Shown piece after piece: positions 5,772-7,394 of a stretch of 7,394 nt of DNA. The notes beneath the pieces were generated by a model. It was not told the DNA's origin and searched no databases. It saw only the letters and a list, made by a program, of their open reading frames with translations. Numbering within the stretch: the stretch's first letter is position 1; every line of letters starts with the position of its first letter. The stretch comes from Chloroflexota bacterium (GTDB lineage Bacteria > Chloroflexota > UBA6077 > JACQUR01): contig JACQUR010000312.1 of assembly GCA_016210245.1 (NCBI GenBank), positions 1 through 7,394 on the forward strand, given 5' to 3'. The translations under genes and the position numbers were made by a program.

Positions 5772-6353
5772 ATGCCGCAGTCTCTGCACGCCGACGTCGA
5801 ATCCGTGCTCCTCACCGCCGAGCAGCTTGCCCGGCGCACCCGCGAGCTGGGCGCGCAGATCACGGCGGACTATCGGGGCCGTGACCTGCTGCTCGTGGGG
5901 GTGTTGAAGGGCGCGGCCGTGTTCCTGGTAGACCTGGTCCGCCAGATCGACCTGCCCCTGCAGATCGACTTCATGGCCATCTCCAGTTATGGCGCCAGCA
6001 CCCAGAGCAGTGGGGTGGTGCGCATCCTCAAGGACCTGGACGAGCCGCTGGATGGCCGGGACGTGCTGGTGGTGGAGGATATCATCGACACGGGGCTGAC
6101 CCTGGGGTACATCCGCCGCCTTCTGGAGGCCCGCGCGCCCGCCAGCCTCAAGGTGTGTGGGCTGCTCTACAAGGAGCGGCCTCGCCCGGCCGAGGTCCAC
6201 GCAGAGTATGTGGGGTTCCATATCCCGGACCGCTTCGTGGTGGGCTACGGGCTCGACTACGCCGGGCGCTACCGCAACCTGCCCTACGTGGGCGTGCTCA
6301 AGCCCTCGACGTATGGCGGCGAGAGTTACCGCCGCCCTGAAGGGCGGACCTAG
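5772..6353 (+). CDS. hpt: Hypoxanthine phosphoribosyltransferase
   Basis: This 193-aa cytoplasmic enzyme converts hypoxanthine (and usually guanine) plus PRPP to IMP or GMP in purine salvage. Seen in order: VLLTAEQL near residue 12, GVLKGA at 43-48, the flexible-loop SSYG at 71-74, the PRPP-binding motif VLVVEDIIDTGLTL at 98-111, and FVVGYGLDYAGRYRNLPYVGVL before the C-terminus. Homologues usually end shortly after VGVLKP; here the tail GGESYRRPEGRT is extended and residues 187-192 are encoded by a GC-rich REP-like palindrome. The ATG at 5772 gives the expected N-terminal length but has no recognisable Shine-Dalgarno, because the 75-bp palindrome ends directly before it. No clear plus-strand promoter is visible between tldD and hpt. 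ftsH follows on the same strand, a common pairing. Confidence 0.95.
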   Translation: MPQSLHADVESVLLTAEQLARRTRELGAQITADYRGRDLLLVGVLKGAAVFLVDLVRQIDLPLQIDFMAISSYGASTQSSGVVRILKDLDEPLDGRDVLVVEDIIDTGLTLGYIRRLLEARAPASLKVCGLLYKERPRPAEVHAEYVGFHIPDRFVVGYGLDYAGRYRNLPYVGVLKPSTYGGESYRRPEGRT

Positions 6354-6500
6354 GGGCCTGGCGGCTTGAGGCCCGCCCTGAGGCCCGCCCTTCAGGGCGG
6401 CGGGTGCAGACAGGCCAGCATGCGCAGCGCCTCGTCTTGAGTTTGGGCCTGAGGCCCGCCCTTCAGGGCGGCGGGTGCAGACAGGGCAGCGGGTGCAGAT
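6329..6500. repeat. REP-like GC-rich palindrome cluster at the hpt 3' end
   Basis: A 19-bp motif with core CCGCCCTGAAGGGCGG occurs three times: once at 6329-6347 inside the last codons of hpt, and twice in the opposite orientation at 6385-6403 and 6456-6474. The latter two sit in a 38-bp perfect direct repeat (6377-6414 and 6448-6485). A partial AGGCCCGCCCT duplication at 6370-6379 and a further GGGTGCAGA remnant at 6490-6498 are also present. Each core can form a small hairpin, and the inverted first copy can pair with the second to form a 19-bp stem just after the hpt stop codon. There is no U-run, so it may protect the hpt mRNA end or weakly terminate, but this is inference. Confidence 0.85.
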
Positions 6501-6533
6501 CAGCGGTAACGCCCCCTGGAGCCCCGACCAACC

Positions 6534-6561
6534 TTGAAGGCCCCCCTTCGTCTGCTATAAT
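6534..6561 (+). promoter_or_regulatory. Extended -10 promoter of ftsH
   Basis: TTGAAG (6534-6539) is followed after 16 bp by a perfect TATAAT (6556-6561), which is preceded by TGC, giving an extended -10 element. Transcription would start near 6568, leaving a leader of roughly 73 nt before the ftsH ATG. It lies downstream of the repeat cluster, so ftsH can be expressed independently of hpt. A five-base-pair inverted repeat (GAAGG and CCTTC, 6536-6549) overlaps the -35 and spacer. Confidence 0.7.
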
Positions 6562-6640
6562 GAGCGTGCAGCCGCAGTCATTCCTGTTTTCCCGCAGTTA
6601 GTGACTTGCCAAGCACCTCCCGGAGGATTTGCCACCGAGT

Positions 6641-7394
<754 letters not shown>

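Noticed and set aside
6329..6403. Intrinsic terminator after hpt
   Set aside because: The hairpins are strong, but no T-run follows any of them, so a standard rho-independent terminator cannot be claimed.
6536..6549. Operator-like inverted repeat in the ftsH promoter
   Set aside because: Only five base pairs with a CCCC loop, too short to separate from chance in this GC-rich sequence.
6404..6601. Small plus-strand frame between hpt and ftsH
   Set aside because: It is assembled from the REP-like repeats and runs across the ftsH promoter; no ribosome site supports it. The ATG at 6560 that overlaps TATAAT likewise lies upstream of the expected transcription start.

Overview
The window is high-GC bacterial DNA with tightly packed genes. 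It contains five genes on the minus strand (reading leftwards from about 5.67 kb to 0.24 kb) and two on the plus strand (hpt, then the 5' part of ftsH). Several features suggest a Chloroflexota-like genome: the Ala/Pro/Thr-rich linker after the lipobox of the solute-binding lipoprotein, the N-terminal part of FtsH, the hpt-ftsH order, and intergenic palindromes built from short iterated words. This assignment rests on recognition of style, not on a marker-gene search.

Layout: 1-236 is a non-coding repeat element, a 75-bp tandem repeat (2.5 copies) closed by a perfect 27-bp inverted repeat. Next comes an orphan Bug/TctC-type tripartite tricarboxylate transporter receptor lipoprotein (237-1487, minus) with its own candidate promoter. 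It is preceded on the same strand by an alpha/beta hydrolase (1557-2366), a TldE/PmbA-like protein (2380-3726), a small four-helix-bundle 23S-rRNA-intervening-sequence-type protein (IVP, 3723-4061) and the TldD metallopeptidase (4178-5668). A near-perfect 75-bp palindrome (5697-5771) separates tldD from the divergent hpt gene (5772-6353). REP-like GC-rich palindromes fill 6329-6500. A strong extended -10 promoter then drives ftsH (6641 to the window end, incomplete).

TldD and TldE are known partners: TldD carries the HExxxH metal site, and TldE is its non-catalytic relative. Together they process small peptides or proteins. The hydrolase follows tldE by 13 bp and is probably co-transcribed. 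hpt (purine salvage) and ftsH (membrane AAA+ protease) are a common bacterial neighbour pair.

The most interesting feature is the IVP gene between tldD and tldE. It is enclosed by a perfect 33-bp inverted repeat. The outer edge of one arm falls in the tldD stop codon and the other arm supplies codons 2-13 of tldE. This looks like a small mobile cassette (491 bp) resembling a 23S rRNA intervening sequence but lying in an mRNA operon, where the transcript could form a long stem closing the IVP reading frame. More generally, every repeat-bearing spacer in the window has a different palindromic element placed exactly against a start or stop codon.
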